A stretch of 64,000 nt of DNA from Rubrivivax sp. (GTDB taxonomy: Bacteria; Pseudomonadota; Gammaproteobacteria; Burkholderiales; Burkholderiaceae_C). Location of the stretch: assembly GCA_022842595.1 (NCBI GenBank), contig JALHPF010000026.1:25682-89681 (forward strand). The letters run 5' to 3'. The translations under genes were made by a program, and so were the position numbers. Under the pieces are notes generated by a model. The model saw only the letters and a program-made list of their open reading frames with translations. It did no database searches and was not told the DNA's origin. This document shows, in pieces, positions 51,712-60,154 of this stretch. Each line of letters begins with the position of its first letter. Within the stretch, counting starts at the first letter, position 1.

Positions 51712-54528
51712 TTACTTGAAGGTGTAGTTCAGGCTGGCGAAGGCACTGCGCCCGCGCGGGTCGCCATAGGTCGGGTCCCAGGTCACCTGGAAGTAGCGCG
51801 ACTGGTTGGTGAAGGGCGGCGCCGTGTCCAGCAGGTTCAGCACGCCGGCGCGCAGGCGCAGCTGCGGGTTCACGCGCCAGCTGGCGCTCAGGTCCCACAG
51901 CGAATAGGCCTCGACATCGCGATCGCTCCATTCGGGGGCCGCCAGGCCCGGCACGTTCTGGTCGCGGTAGCCCGACAGATAGGTGTTGCCCAGGGTCAGG
52001 CCGAAGTCGCCGCGGTCCCAGTCCAGGTTGACGCGGTGGCGCCAGCGCTGCACGGCCTTGTCGTCGCGGAAGCGGGCCAGGCCGTCCACCAGGGGCGAGC
52101 GCGGGTCGGTGTTGAACTTGTATTCGGTCACCAGCGTGCCGTTCAGGCCGGCACCGAAGCGGCCCCAGTCGCCAGCCTGGCCGCGCCAGTTCAGGGCCAC
52201 GTCCAGGCCGGCGGTATTGAGCCGGCCGCGGTTTTCCTTCTTGACGTTGACGAAGTTGACGAAGCCGTCGGAGAAGCGGACCACGGTGGCCGGGTCGTTG
52301 TAGTACACGGGGTTGGTGAAGATAGTCTCTTCACCGATCTCGGAAATGATGTCGGTCTTGCGGATGCTCCAGTAGTCCAGGCTGGCGCTGATCTCGCGGG
52401 TGGGCTCGAAGACCACGCCCAGGCTCGCCTGGCGCGACTTCTCGGGCTTCAGCTCGGGGTTGGACGCGCGGTCGATGGGCATCTGCGCCACTTCGCCGGA
52501 AACCGTGTCGCGCACGAAGCTGGCCGTGATGCCGGCGCGCAGCGGGCGGAACATTTCCGAGATCGACGGCGCGCGAAAGCCCGTGCCGTAGGAAGCGCGC
52601 ATCAGCAGGCTGCGGCTGGGCCGGAAGCTGATGCCGAACTTGGGGTTGGTCGTGCTCAGGCTGGGCGAGGTGCGCTGCGTGGCGGCGTCGGACACGCCGT
52701 CGTAGCGGTCGTGGCGCAGCGCGAACTGGGCTTCCCACGCCTGGCTGATCGGGGCGTTCAGCTCGGCGTAGACCCCTTGAACGTCGCGCTCGTGGCGGGT
52801 GTCGGCCAGCAGCGCGCCCGAGCTCGAGCGGTCGCCGTTGACGTCGTTGCCCTTGAGTACTTCACTGGCGCCGAAGCTTGTCTTTTCGCGGCGCAGCTCG
52901 GCGCCCAGGGCCAGCATCAGGTCGCCGCCGGCCAGCGTGCCCAGGGCGCGGCTGAGCTTGGCGTCGACGCCGGTTGAATCGCCCTTGGCCGAACGCGCGG
53001 CGCCGTCGAGCCGCACCGTCTGCATGAAGGCCTGGCCAGCCGCAGTGGCGGCGGCGTCAGAGGCCGCCCCGAAGGGGTTGTACTGGCCAGTGCGCAGCCC
53101 GGTGCGCAGTCCGCTGAACGAGACCCAGCCCGACAGGTTGCGGTCCTCGACTTCGCTGACGCTGTGGTTCAGTGCCGTGTCGTAGTCCCAGTCGCCCAGC
53201 CGGCCGGTGGCGCCCAGCACCAGGCGCCGGGCCTCGCTTTCGACCCGGCTGGTGCGTTTGCCGGCGTCGGCCAGCCGGAAGCGGAAGTCCACCGGCGTGG
53301 TGATGCCGGTGCGTGCCTGCAGTGCCGCGGGCAGCAGGATGTTGTCGCTGGTGCGAAAGCGCACGGTGGCGGGCGAGGCGGCGTAGTCGGTCTCGCTGCG
53401 GCTGAGCATCACTTCGGCGAACAGCAGGTGGCCAGGTGCCAGCTGCAGCGTGCCGCGGCCGATGGCGCTGGCCTTTTCCGAAGCCGGGTAGATCTCGGCG
53501 TCGCCCATGTAGTTGTACGAGCAGCCTTCGCGCCCGCCGGGGCCGGTGGCGGCGCGCGAATTGGGGTTGTCGCCGCCGGTGCAGGCAGTCTGGCCGAAGT
53601 TCACGCGTCGCGTCGAGACACCGGGAACGGACGGCGCCCAGGTGCCGTTGGCGGCCGAGCCGCGCAGCGCCGTGCCCGGGTTGGCCAGCACGAAGTTGTT
53701 CAGCGCCGTCAGCTGCGCAGCCGTCAGGTCGACGTTGGCGGGAAAGCTGTTGCTCGACAACTGCGGCGCCAGCCGCCTCGGCAGGTCGTACTCGCGGATG
53801 AAGTCGCGCTGGCTGCTGTTCAATGCACCCAGCTTCTGCCAGTCGACCGTGGCAAACAGGTTGTAGCCATCGCGCGCGAGCTCGCCCACGCCGCCGCCGA
53901 GCGTGAGCGTCTTCTTGCTCGCACCGCCGCCGTCCGTGCCCAGGCCATAGGCGTTGAGTTCCAGGCCCTGGTAGTCGCGCCGGGTGATGAAGTTGATGAC
54001 CCCGCCCATCGCGTCGGTGCCGTAGATGGCCGAGGCGCCGTCCTTCAGCACCTCGACGCGCTGGATGGCGCCGGCCGGGATGATGTTCAGGTCGACACCG
54101 GCGTTGTCGCCGGGCGAGGCGAAGTTGGCCAGCCGGCGGCCGTTCAGCAGCACCAGGGTCGACGACACGCCCAGGCCGCGCAGGTTGGCGCCGTTGAAGC
54201 CACGCTGGTTGCCCGACTGGTCGGTGATGCTGGCGCCGTCGGTCAGGCCGCCGACGTTGGCGGTGAGCTTCTGCAGCAGTTCGGCGGCGGTGGTGACGCC
54301 GAGCTTGTCGATGTCGGCGCGGCGCAGCACTTCCACCGGCAGCGGCGTCTCGCCGTCGATGCGCTTGATGCTGGAGCCGGTGATCTCCACGCGCTGGGCG
54401 GCGGGCGTGGCCGGGGTCGGCGTCTGCGTCGGCGTCTGCGCCAGCGCGGTGGCGCCGGCGGTGGTGGCCAGGGCCAGCAGGGCGGCCTGGCGCAGCGGCG
54501 CCAGGCGGAAGGTGGGCAGGTGCGGCAT
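51712..54528 (-). CDS. TonB-dependent receptor, probably for peptide/arginine-rich ligand
   Basis: A ~938-residue receptor with a signal peptide (ALLALATTAGATALAQ), plug domain (VEITGSSIKRID, STLVLLNGRRLANF, VEVLKDGASAIYGTDAMGGV) and a long barrel ending SLNYTFK. The VEITGSSIKR start is typical of the large receptors (Oar/peptide- and sugar-type) rather than siderophore receptors. It is divergent from the exported cyanophycinase gene, so import of cyanophycin fragments (beta-Asp-Arg peptides) is a reasonable inference. Start 54528 is chosen from the signal peptide; 54573 and 54591 are in-frame alternatives. Confidence 0.85.
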   Translation of the reverse strand: MPHLPTFRLAPLRQAALLALATTAGATALAQTPTQTPTPATPAAQRVEITGSSIKRIDGETPLPVEVLRRADIDKLGVTTAAELLQKLTANVGGLTDGASITDQSGNQRGFNGANLRGLGVSSTLVLLNGRRLANFASPGDNAGVDLNIIPAGAIQRVEVLKDGASAIYGTDAMGGVINFITRRDYQGLELNAYGLGTDGGGASKKTLTLGGGVGELARDGYNLFATVDWQKLGALNSSQRDFIREYDLPRRLAPQLSSNSFPANVDLTAAQLTALNNFVLANPGTALRGSAANGTWAPSVPGVSTRRVNFGQTACTGGDNPNSRAATGPGGREGCSYNYMGDAEIYPASEKASAIGRGTLQLAPGHLLFAEVMLSRSETDYAASPATVRFRTSDNILLPAALQARTGITTPVDFRFRLADAGKRTSRVESEARRLVLGATGRLGDWDYDTALNHSVSEVEDRNLSGWVSFSGLRTGLRTGQYNPFGAASDAAATAAGQAFMQTVRLDGAARSAKGDSTGVDAKLSRALGTLAGGDLMLALGAELRREKTSFGASEVLKGNDVNGDRSSSGALLADTRHERDVQGVYAELNAPISQAWEAQFALRHDRYDGVSDAATQRTSPSLSTTNPKFGISFRPSRSLLMRASYGTGFRAPSISEMFRPLRAGITASFVRDTVSGEVAQMPIDRASNPELKPEKSRQASLGVVFEPTREISASLDYWSIRKTDIISEIGEETIFTNPVYYNDPATVVRFSDGFVNFVNVKKENRGRLNTAGLDVALNWRGQAGDWGRFGAGLNGTLVTEYKFNTDPRSPLVDGLARFRDDKAVQRWRHRVNLDWDRGDFGLTLGNTYLSGYRDQNVPGLAAPEWSDRDVEAYSLWDLSASWRVNPQLRLRAGVLNLLDTAPPFTNQSRYFQVTWDPTYGDPRGRSAFASLNYTFK

Positions 54529-54814
54529 GGGGCAGGGGGCCCGGGCGGGCCTGGTGGGTGGTGTCGTCGCCATTGTTTGAACGGCGGACATGTCGCATGC
54601 AGCGGGTCGGGGGTGGGGGGTCGCTTGACGGCAAGTCAGTGTCGCCTGCAGTGAAGCAAAGCCTCGGGTCCAAGGCGGCGCTTGCGGCCAGGCGACGCCG
54701 ACTTGCGGTCATCCACCACGCCGGCGTCCGGGCGCTGGCCGCGGCGGCGCGCGGCCGGCGAAGATCGGGGCCTGCCTCAGCCCTGTTGCCCAGCCGCCCT
54801 GCTGCCCTGCCCAC

Positions 54815-56128
54815 ATGCCCACGCGCCAGTTTCCTGTCCTGCCCTGTCACCCGCGCCGCCGCCTGCTGGCCGCGTTGAGCGGCCTGGCCCTGGCGCCGTC
54901 GGTCTGGGGCCAGAACGCCGAGTCGCCCGCGACCCGGCCTGGACCCGGCCCGGCGATTGCCATCGGCGGCGCGCTGCGGCTGGACAACACGGCCGTGTGG
55001 AAGCGCATCGTGCAGGAAGCCGGCGGCCCCGGCAGCCGCATCGGCGTGCTGGCCACCGCCGCGGCCAACCCGGCCAGCAGCGCCGAGCGCATCGTGCAGG
55101 CCCTGCAGCTCGCCGGCGCGCAGGCCGAGGTCATTCCCGTGGCGCCGCGCCTGCTCGGCAGCGACTGGCAGCAGCTGCGCGATGACCCGGCGCTGGCCCG
55201 GCGCGTGGCCACGATGCAGGGGGTGTTCTTCAGCGGCGGCGCGCAGGAACTGATCGTCGACACGCTGCGCCCCCAGGGCCGCGAGACAGCGCTCTTGCAA
55301 GCCATCCGCCAGATGCAGGCCCGGGGCGGCATGGTGGCCGGCACCAGCGCGGGCGCTGCCATCATGAGTGACTGGATGTTCCGCGACGCCCAGGACCCGC
55401 TGATGGTGCTCAAGGGCCGGCTGCGCCAGGGTCAGGAAATCGACCAAGGCCTGGGTTTCGCTGGCCCCTCGCTGTTCGTCGACCAGCATTTCCTGCGCCG
55501 TGGTCGCATCGGTCGCCTGCTGCCCGTGATGGTGGCCAAGGGCTACCGCTGGGGCCTGGGTGTCGAGGAGGACAGCGCCGCCATCGTGCGCGGCGACAGC
55601 ATCGAGGTCATCGGTGCGCGTGGCGCCTTGCTGGTGGACCTGGGCGCGGCGCGCGCGGTCTCGCGCGACGGGGTCTTCGGCCTGCAGGGCGCGGCGCTGA
55701 GCTTCCTGGACCGCGGCGACCGGTTCGACCTGCGCGAAGGCAAGCTGCTGCCGGCCGCGGCCAAGCTGGCGGGCCTCGTCGACCCGAATGCGGCCGGTTT
55801 CAAGCCCTACTTCAGCCACGCCGGTTTTCACCCCGACCTGCTGGGCGACAACGCCATCGTTCACGCGATGACGCGCCTGGTCGACAGCCCTGAGCGCGAG
55901 GTCCGGGGCCTGGTGTTCAACGGCCGCGCACTGGCCGGCACCGACACGCAGGACGAGCAGCCTGCGCTCGGCTTCGAGTTCCGCCTGTACAAGGGCGCCG
56001 ACACCCTGGCCTGGTTCACCAGTGCCTGGGGCGGCGAGGACTACAGCGTCTGGCGCATCCTGCTGGACGTGACACCGGTGCGCATGGCCACGCCCTTGTA
56101 CCGTCCATGGACGGTCGAGCCGCGCTGA
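54815..56128 (+). CDS. exported cyanophycinase-like peptidase (S51)
   Basis: A 437-residue protein with a basic, hydrophobic signal segment (RRRLLAALSGLALAPSVWGQ) and an S51 peptidase core: AIGGALRLDN, VFFSGGAQELIVD and the nucleophile elbow MVAGTSAGAAIMSDWM (catalytic Ser), then GLGVEEDSAAIVRG. Cyanophycinases cut the Asp-Arg polymer cyanophycin to beta-Asp-Arg dipeptides; exported forms (CphE type) let bacteria use polymer released by cyanobacteria. An extra C-terminal ~130-residue beta domain is present, as in secreted members. Neighbouring arginine succinyltransferase genes and TonB receptor support the substrate. Confidence 0.87.
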   Translation: MPTRQFPVLPCHPRRRLLAALSGLALAPSVWGQNAESPATRPGPGPAIAIGGALRLDNTAVWKRIVQEAGGPGSRIGVLATAAANPASSAERIVQALQLAGAQAEVIPVAPRLLGSDWQQLRDDPALARRVATMQGVFFSGGAQELIVDTLRPQGRETALLQAIRQMQARGGMVAGTSAGAAIMSDWMFRDAQDPLMVLKGRLRQGQEIDQGLGFAGPSLFVDQHFLRRGRIGRLLPVMVAKGYRWGLGVEEDSAAIVRGDSIEVIGARGALLVDLGAARAVSRDGVFGLQGAALSFLDRGDRFDLREGKLLPAAAKLAGLVDPNAAGFKPYFSHAGFHPDLLGDNAIVHAMTRLVDSPEREVRGLVFNGRALAGTDTQDEQPALGFEFRLYKGADTLAWFTSAWGGEDYSVWRILLDVTPVRMATPLYRPWTVEPR

Positions 56129-56162
56129 GGCCCGCGCGCCTGACTCTCATCGCTTCTCACCC

Positions 56163-57308
56163 ATGCACACCGGCCACCATTTCCTTGACGAGCACGACGG
56201 CAGCGCCGGGCCTGCGGTCACCAGCCTGCACTTCGGCCCTGCCGGCCGCCGCGCGCTGCTGCAGTGCAGCCTGCATGCCGACGAGATTCCGCCGATGCTG
56301 GTGGCGCAGCACCTGCGCCAGCGCCTGCTGGCGCTGGAAGCTGCCGGCCAGCTGACGGGTGAAGTGGTGCTGCTGCCGGCCTGCAACCCCATCGGGCTGG
56401 CGCAGCAGGTCTGGGGCCGGCTGCAGGGTCGCTTCGATCTGGCCAGCGGCCAGAACTTCAACCGCCACTACCCGGCGCTGGCCGCCGGCGCGGCCGGGCG
56501 CTTCAAGGCCACGGCCGGCCGGCTCGGCGCCGACCCCGCCGCCAATGCGCAGGCCTTGCGCCGCGCCTTGCTGGACGAACTGGCCGCCCGGCCGGCCCCT
56601 GGCTTGCTGCAGCAGCTGCGCCACACCCTGCTGCGCCTGGCGCTGCCCGCCGACATCGTGCTCGACCTGCACTGCGACAACGAAGCCGTGCTGCACCTGT
56701 ACGCCACGCCCGAGCACGATGCCAAGGCCTTGCAGCTGGGTGCCTGCCTGGGCGCGCCGCTGCTGCTGCTGGCGCAGGACAGCGGCGACGCCCCGTTCGA
56801 CGAGTCGGTCTCGAGCGTGTGGGTGCAGCTGCGCGCGCACCTGGGCGAGGCCGTGCCGCTGGCCTGCTTTGCCGCCACCGTCGAGCTGCGCGGCGAGATC
56901 GATGTCGACCACGAACGGGCCGCCGCCGACGCACAAGGCCTGCTTCGCTTCCTGCAGCAACAGGGCTTCGTGCGCGACCTGGCCGAACCCGAACCCGGGC
57001 TGGCGCCCATCCAGGGCGCAACAGCGGCCCCGGATTGCGTGGCCCGCCCGCTGGCCGGCAGCCTGCCCCTGGTCGCGCCCTTCACCGGCCTGCTGGCCTG
57101 GCGCCTGCCGGTGGGGCAGTGGGTGCAGGCCGGGCAGCCCCTGGTCGACCTGATCTGCCCCACCAGCGGGCGCAGCCAGGCCCTGACCAGCCCCGTCGAC
57201 GGGCTGCTGTTCGCGCGCGAGTTGCAGCGCTGGGCGCGGGCCGGGCAGTCGGTGGCCAAGGTCGCCGGGCAGGAAGCGCGGCGCAGCGGCAAGCTGTTGT
57301 CGGCCTGA
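56163..57308 (+). CDS. AstE/aspartoacylase-family zinc deacylase
   Basis: A 381-residue M14-like zinc enzyme: SLHADEIPPML (H-x-x-E zinc pair), LDLHCDNEAVLH (third zinc ligand region) and a late FAATVELRGE (catalytic Glu). A biotinyl/lipoyl-like C-terminal segment (VAPFTGLLAWRLPVGQWVQA) is typical of the YgeA/AstE-like branch. It could remove succinyl from succinylglutamate (last AST step) or act on N-acyl/Asp-Arg products. It lies 34 bases after the cyanophycinase gene. The name AstE-like is safer than a firm AstE call. Confidence 0.8.
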   Translation: MHTGHHFLDEHDGSAGPAVTSLHFGPAGRRALLQCSLHADEIPPMLVAQHLRQRLLALEAAGQLTGEVVLLPACNPIGLAQQVWGRLQGRFDLASGQNFNRHYPALAAGAAGRFKATAGRLGADPAANAQALRRALLDELAARPAPGLLQQLRHTLLRLALPADIVLDLHCDNEAVLHLYATPEHDAKALQLGACLGAPLLLLAQDSGDAPFDESVSSVWVQLRAHLGEAVPLACFAATVELRGEIDVDHERAAADAQGLLRFLQQQGFVRDLAEPEPGLAPIQGATAAPDCVARPLAGSLPLVAPFTGLLAWRLPVGQWVQAGQPLVDLICPTSGRSQALTSPVDGLLFARELQRWARAGQSVAKVAGQEARRSGKLLSA

Positions 57309-57336
57309 TCGCGCCCGCGCTCGATCGCCTGAACGC

Positions 57337-58329
57337 ATGGACACCCGCCAGGTCGCCGTCTGCATGCTCCCGGGCGCTTCGCGCCTGACGGCGCAGCTGG
57401 TGGCCGAACTGCTGGAAGGTGCCAACACGCTGCTGGGTGGCCCCGGCTACCAAGTGCAGGTGGCACCGCTGGCCAGCACCGACCTGGCCCGGCCCTGGGA
57501 CCAGTTCTGGCTGGTGGCACCCTGGCGCACCCTGGTCGACAGCGCCGCCCTGGCGACCTTGCCGGCAGGGCTGTGCAGCCTGGCCGCGCGCCGGGTGCTG
57601 CTGGGCGGGCTGGAAGGCGGGGTGCTGTGGCTCGCGGCCGCAGGCCTGCTGGACGGCCGCCGCGCCTGCGGTGCCGACTGGCTGCTGCCGCAACTGCAAC
57701 AGCAGCGGCCCGGTGTCGTCTGGACCCCGGGCCTGTGGCAGCTGGACGTGCAGCCGGGCCGCGGGCTGCTGGCCAGCAGCGCACGGCCGCTGGCCGTGCC
57801 CGACCTGCTGCTGGCCCTGCTGGCGCGCGAGCACGGCCTGCCGCTGGCGCGGCGGCTGGCCACGCGGCTGGGCTTGTCGGGCTTGCGCGGCCAGGACGAG
57901 CGGCTGGCCGAACAACCCGGCCCGCACGCGCTGGTGCCACCGCGGCTGGCCGAGGCACTGGCGCTGATGCAGGCCAACCTGTCCGAGCCGCTGCCCACCG
58001 ACGACGTGGCGCGGCTGGTGGGCCTGTCGCGGCGCCAGCTCGAACGCCTGTTCAAGCAGCACCTGGACAGCCTGCCCAGCCGCCACTACCTGCAGCTGCG
58101 CCTGCAACGCAGCCGCGAACTGCTGCAGCGCAGCGGCCAGTCGGTGCTGCAGGTGGCGCTGGCCTGCGGCTTCACCAGCGGCCCGCACTTTTCGAACGCC
58201 TACCGGGCGGCCTTCGGCTGCACCCCGCGCGAAGAGCGCGCCCGTGAACTGGCTGGGCTGCGCAGCGAGATGGCCGCGCCGGCCGGCGCCGGCCCGGTCG
58301 CCACACTTGCCAACCCTGCGGCCGGCTGA
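57337..58329 (+). CDS. GlxA/ArgR-type AraC-family regulator
   Basis: A 330-residue protein: N-terminal DJ-1/PfpI-like domain (~1-190, without a clear nucleophile Cys) and C-terminal AraC HTH pair (~205-310; PTDDVARLVGLSRRQLERLF and VALACGFTSGPHFSNAYRAAF). This matches ArgR of Pseudomonas, which activates arginine catabolism (aru/ast) genes. Its place between the deacylase gene and the arginine succinyltransferase genes fits local control of the cluster by arginine. Confidence 0.82.
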   Translation: MDTRQVAVCMLPGASRLTAQLVAELLEGANTLLGGPGYQVQVAPLASTDLARPWDQFWLVAPWRTLVDSAALATLPAGLCSLAARRVLLGGLEGGVLWLAAAGLLDGRRACGADWLLPQLQQQRPGVVWTPGLWQLDVQPGRGLLASSARPLAVPDLLLALLAREHGLPLARRLATRLGLSGLRGQDERLAEQPGPHALVPPRLAEALALMQANLSEPLPTDDVARLVGLSRRQLERLFKQHLDSLPSRHYLQLRLQRSRELLQRSGQSVLQVALACGFTSGPHFSNAYRAAFGCTPREERARELAGLRSEMAAPAGAGPVATLANPAAG

Positions 58330-58349
58330 AGCCCGGGCGCACAACTTCC

Positions 58350-59414
58350 ATGGCCGCACTTCTTCCTGTTTCCCCCGAAAGCCTGCTGCTGCGCCCCGTC
58401 GCCGCCAGCGACCTGGACGCCTTGCAGCTTCTGGCCGCTGCCGCGGCACCGGGCATCGGCTCGCTGCGCAACGACCGTGCCGGCTTGCGCCGGCGCATCG
58501 AGCAGTCGCTGCAGGGCTTTGCCACCAACGACGAAGACACCAGCAGCGAAGAGAGCTATCTGTTCGTTCTGGAACAGCCAGGTGACCGGATCGGGCCCGG
58601 TGGCCGGCTGCTGGGTTGCGCCGGCATCACCGCCCGCGCCGGCTTCGGCAGCCGCTTCTACAGCTACCGCAACGAATTCGTCGTGGCCAGCAGCCCGGCG
58701 CTGGGCCTGATCCACCGCACGCACACCCTGCACCTTTGCCATGACCTGACCGGCAGCACCCTGCTCACCGCCTTCTACATCGTTCCCGACGCGCCGCCGG
58801 CCGCCGCCCAGCTGCTGTCGCGCGGGCGGCTGCTGTTCCTGGCGCTGCACGCCCAGCGGTTTTCCGAACGCATCGTGGCTGAATTCCCCGGCCTGCTCGA
58901 CGCCGCGGGCGCCAGCCCGTTCTGGGACGCCGTGGGCCGGCACTTCTTCGCGATGGACTATCCGCAGGCCGAACTGCTGGCCGGCGGGCGCAGCAAGGCC
59001 TTCATCGCCGACCTGATGCCGCAGTCGCCGCTGTATGTGCCGCTGCTGCCCGAAGCAGCGCAGCGCGCCATCGGCCAGCTGCACCCGGACGGACTGGTGC
59101 CGTTCCAGATCCTGCTGGACGAAGGCTTCGACGCCGACAGCTACATCGACATCTTCGACGGCGGCCCCACTGCCGAAGGCCGGCTGCAGGCACTGCACAG
59201 CGTGCGCGCCGCGCGGCCGCTCGGCGAATGGGCGCAGCGCGCAGCGGCCATGCCCGCTGCCCCCATGCCGCTGCTGGCCTGCACGCGCCGGCGCTCGGGC
59301 TTCCGCGCCCGCCTGCTGGCTTCGGTCGAGCCCGGCCCGGCAAGCGCTGCAGCGCTTGCCGAGCTCGGCGACGACGCCCTGGCCACGCCTTTGTACCTGC
59401 CGGAGGCCGCATGA
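58350..59414 (+). CDS. arginine N-succinyltransferase subunit (AstA family)
   Basis: A 354-residue AstA/AruF/AruG-family GNAT enzyme: LLLRPVAASDLDALQLLA at the start, EESYLFVLEQP, CAGITARAGFG, FYSYRNEFVVAS, LCHDLTGSTLLTAFYI, and ASPFWDAVGRHFFAMDYPQA. It transfers succinyl from succinyl-CoA to the alpha-amino group of arginine, first step of the ammonia-producing AST pathway. Normal length (~340). It overlaps the next, shorter paralogue by 4 bases, as AruF/AruG pairs do. Confidence 0.88.
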   Translation: MAALLPVSPESLLLRPVAASDLDALQLLAAAAAPGIGSLRNDRAGLRRRIEQSLQGFATNDEDTSSEESYLFVLEQPGDRIGPGGRLLGCAGITARAGFGSRFYSYRNEFVVASSPALGLIHRTHTLHLCHDLTGSTLLTAFYIVPDAPPAAAQLLSRGRLLFLALHAQRFSERIVAEFPGLLDAAGASPFWDAVGRHFFAMDYPQAELLAGGRSKAFIADLMPQSPLYVPLLPEAAQRAIGQLHPDGLVPFQILLDEGFDADSYIDIFDGGPTAEGRLQALHSVRAARPLGEWAQRAAAMPAAPMPLLACTRRRSGFRARLLASVEPGPASAAALAELGDDALATPLYLPEAA

Positions 59415-60154
59415 GCCCGCCCATCACCATCACCCGCACCCCCGAAGCCCCGGCCCAGGCCCAGGCCGCGCCCGCGCAAGAGCCCGGTGGCTGGTGGCTG
59501 CGCGCCACGGCAGCCGACGGCCAGTGGCTCGGTGCCTTGCACTGCCAGCCGGAACAGGGCCGCAGCCGGGCCCGCTGCAGCTTCCACCTGGGCCGCGTGG
59601 TGCACAGCGCGCCCGAGCTCGGCCTGCACCAGGTGCAGACCACGCTGCAGCTGGGGCACGACACCACCGGCGAGGCCGAACTCAGCGGCCTGAGCCTGGC
59701 CCCGGCCAGTGCCGGTGCCGAGGCCGCGGTCTGCGACGCCCTGGTCCAGGCCGCGCTCGCGAGCCTGGCCGCAGCGGCCGACAGCGAGACCCCGGCGCGT
59801 TGGGTCGTCGTCGAACTCCCCGGCTGGCTCGACGACGACGGCCGCAGCCCGTTCTGGGACGGCCTGGTGCGGCATTTCCTGCCCGCCGGTGGTACCGACC
59901 GCGCCGAGGGCCTGCAGCGCCACGGTCCGGCCTTCAGCACCCACCTGGGGATGATGCTGCCGCGGCAGCTGATCCACGCCACCTTCCTGCCAGCCGCCGC
60001 GCAGCAGGCCCTGGGCCGCTGCGCTGAAAGTCACGCGCCCTGGCTGGCGGCCCTGCAGCGCGCGGGCCTGGCCGACTGGCGCCATTGCCGCATCGACGAC
60101 GGCGGGCCGCTGCTGGCCGTGCCACGCCGGCCGGCACGGCCTGTTCAGCGGTAA
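59411..60154 (+). CDS. second, shortened AstA-family subunit
   Basis: A 247-residue paralogue of the preceding protein. It keeps the GNAT-like centre (LGLHQVQTTLQLGHDTTGEA) and the SPFWDGLVRHFLPAG block, and ends with a DDGGPLLAVPRRP segment, but lacks the N-terminal LRPV...DLDAL region and roughly a third of the family length. It may be a non-catalytic partner in a hetero-oligomer like the AruF/AruG enzyme of Pseudomonas. The 3' end overlaps the convergent transporter gene by 10 bases. Confidence 0.75.
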   Translation: MSPPITITRTPEAPAQAQAAPAQEPGGWWLRATAADGQWLGALHCQPEQGRSRARCSFHLGRVVHSAPELGLHQVQTTLQLGHDTTGEAELSGLSLAPASAGAEAAVCDALVQAALASLAAAADSETPARWVVVELPGWLDDDGRSPFWDGLVRHFLPAGGTDRAEGLQRHGPAFSTHLGMMLPRQLIHATFLPAAAQQALGRCAESHAPWLAALQRAGLADWRHCRIDDGGPLLAVPRRPARPVQR

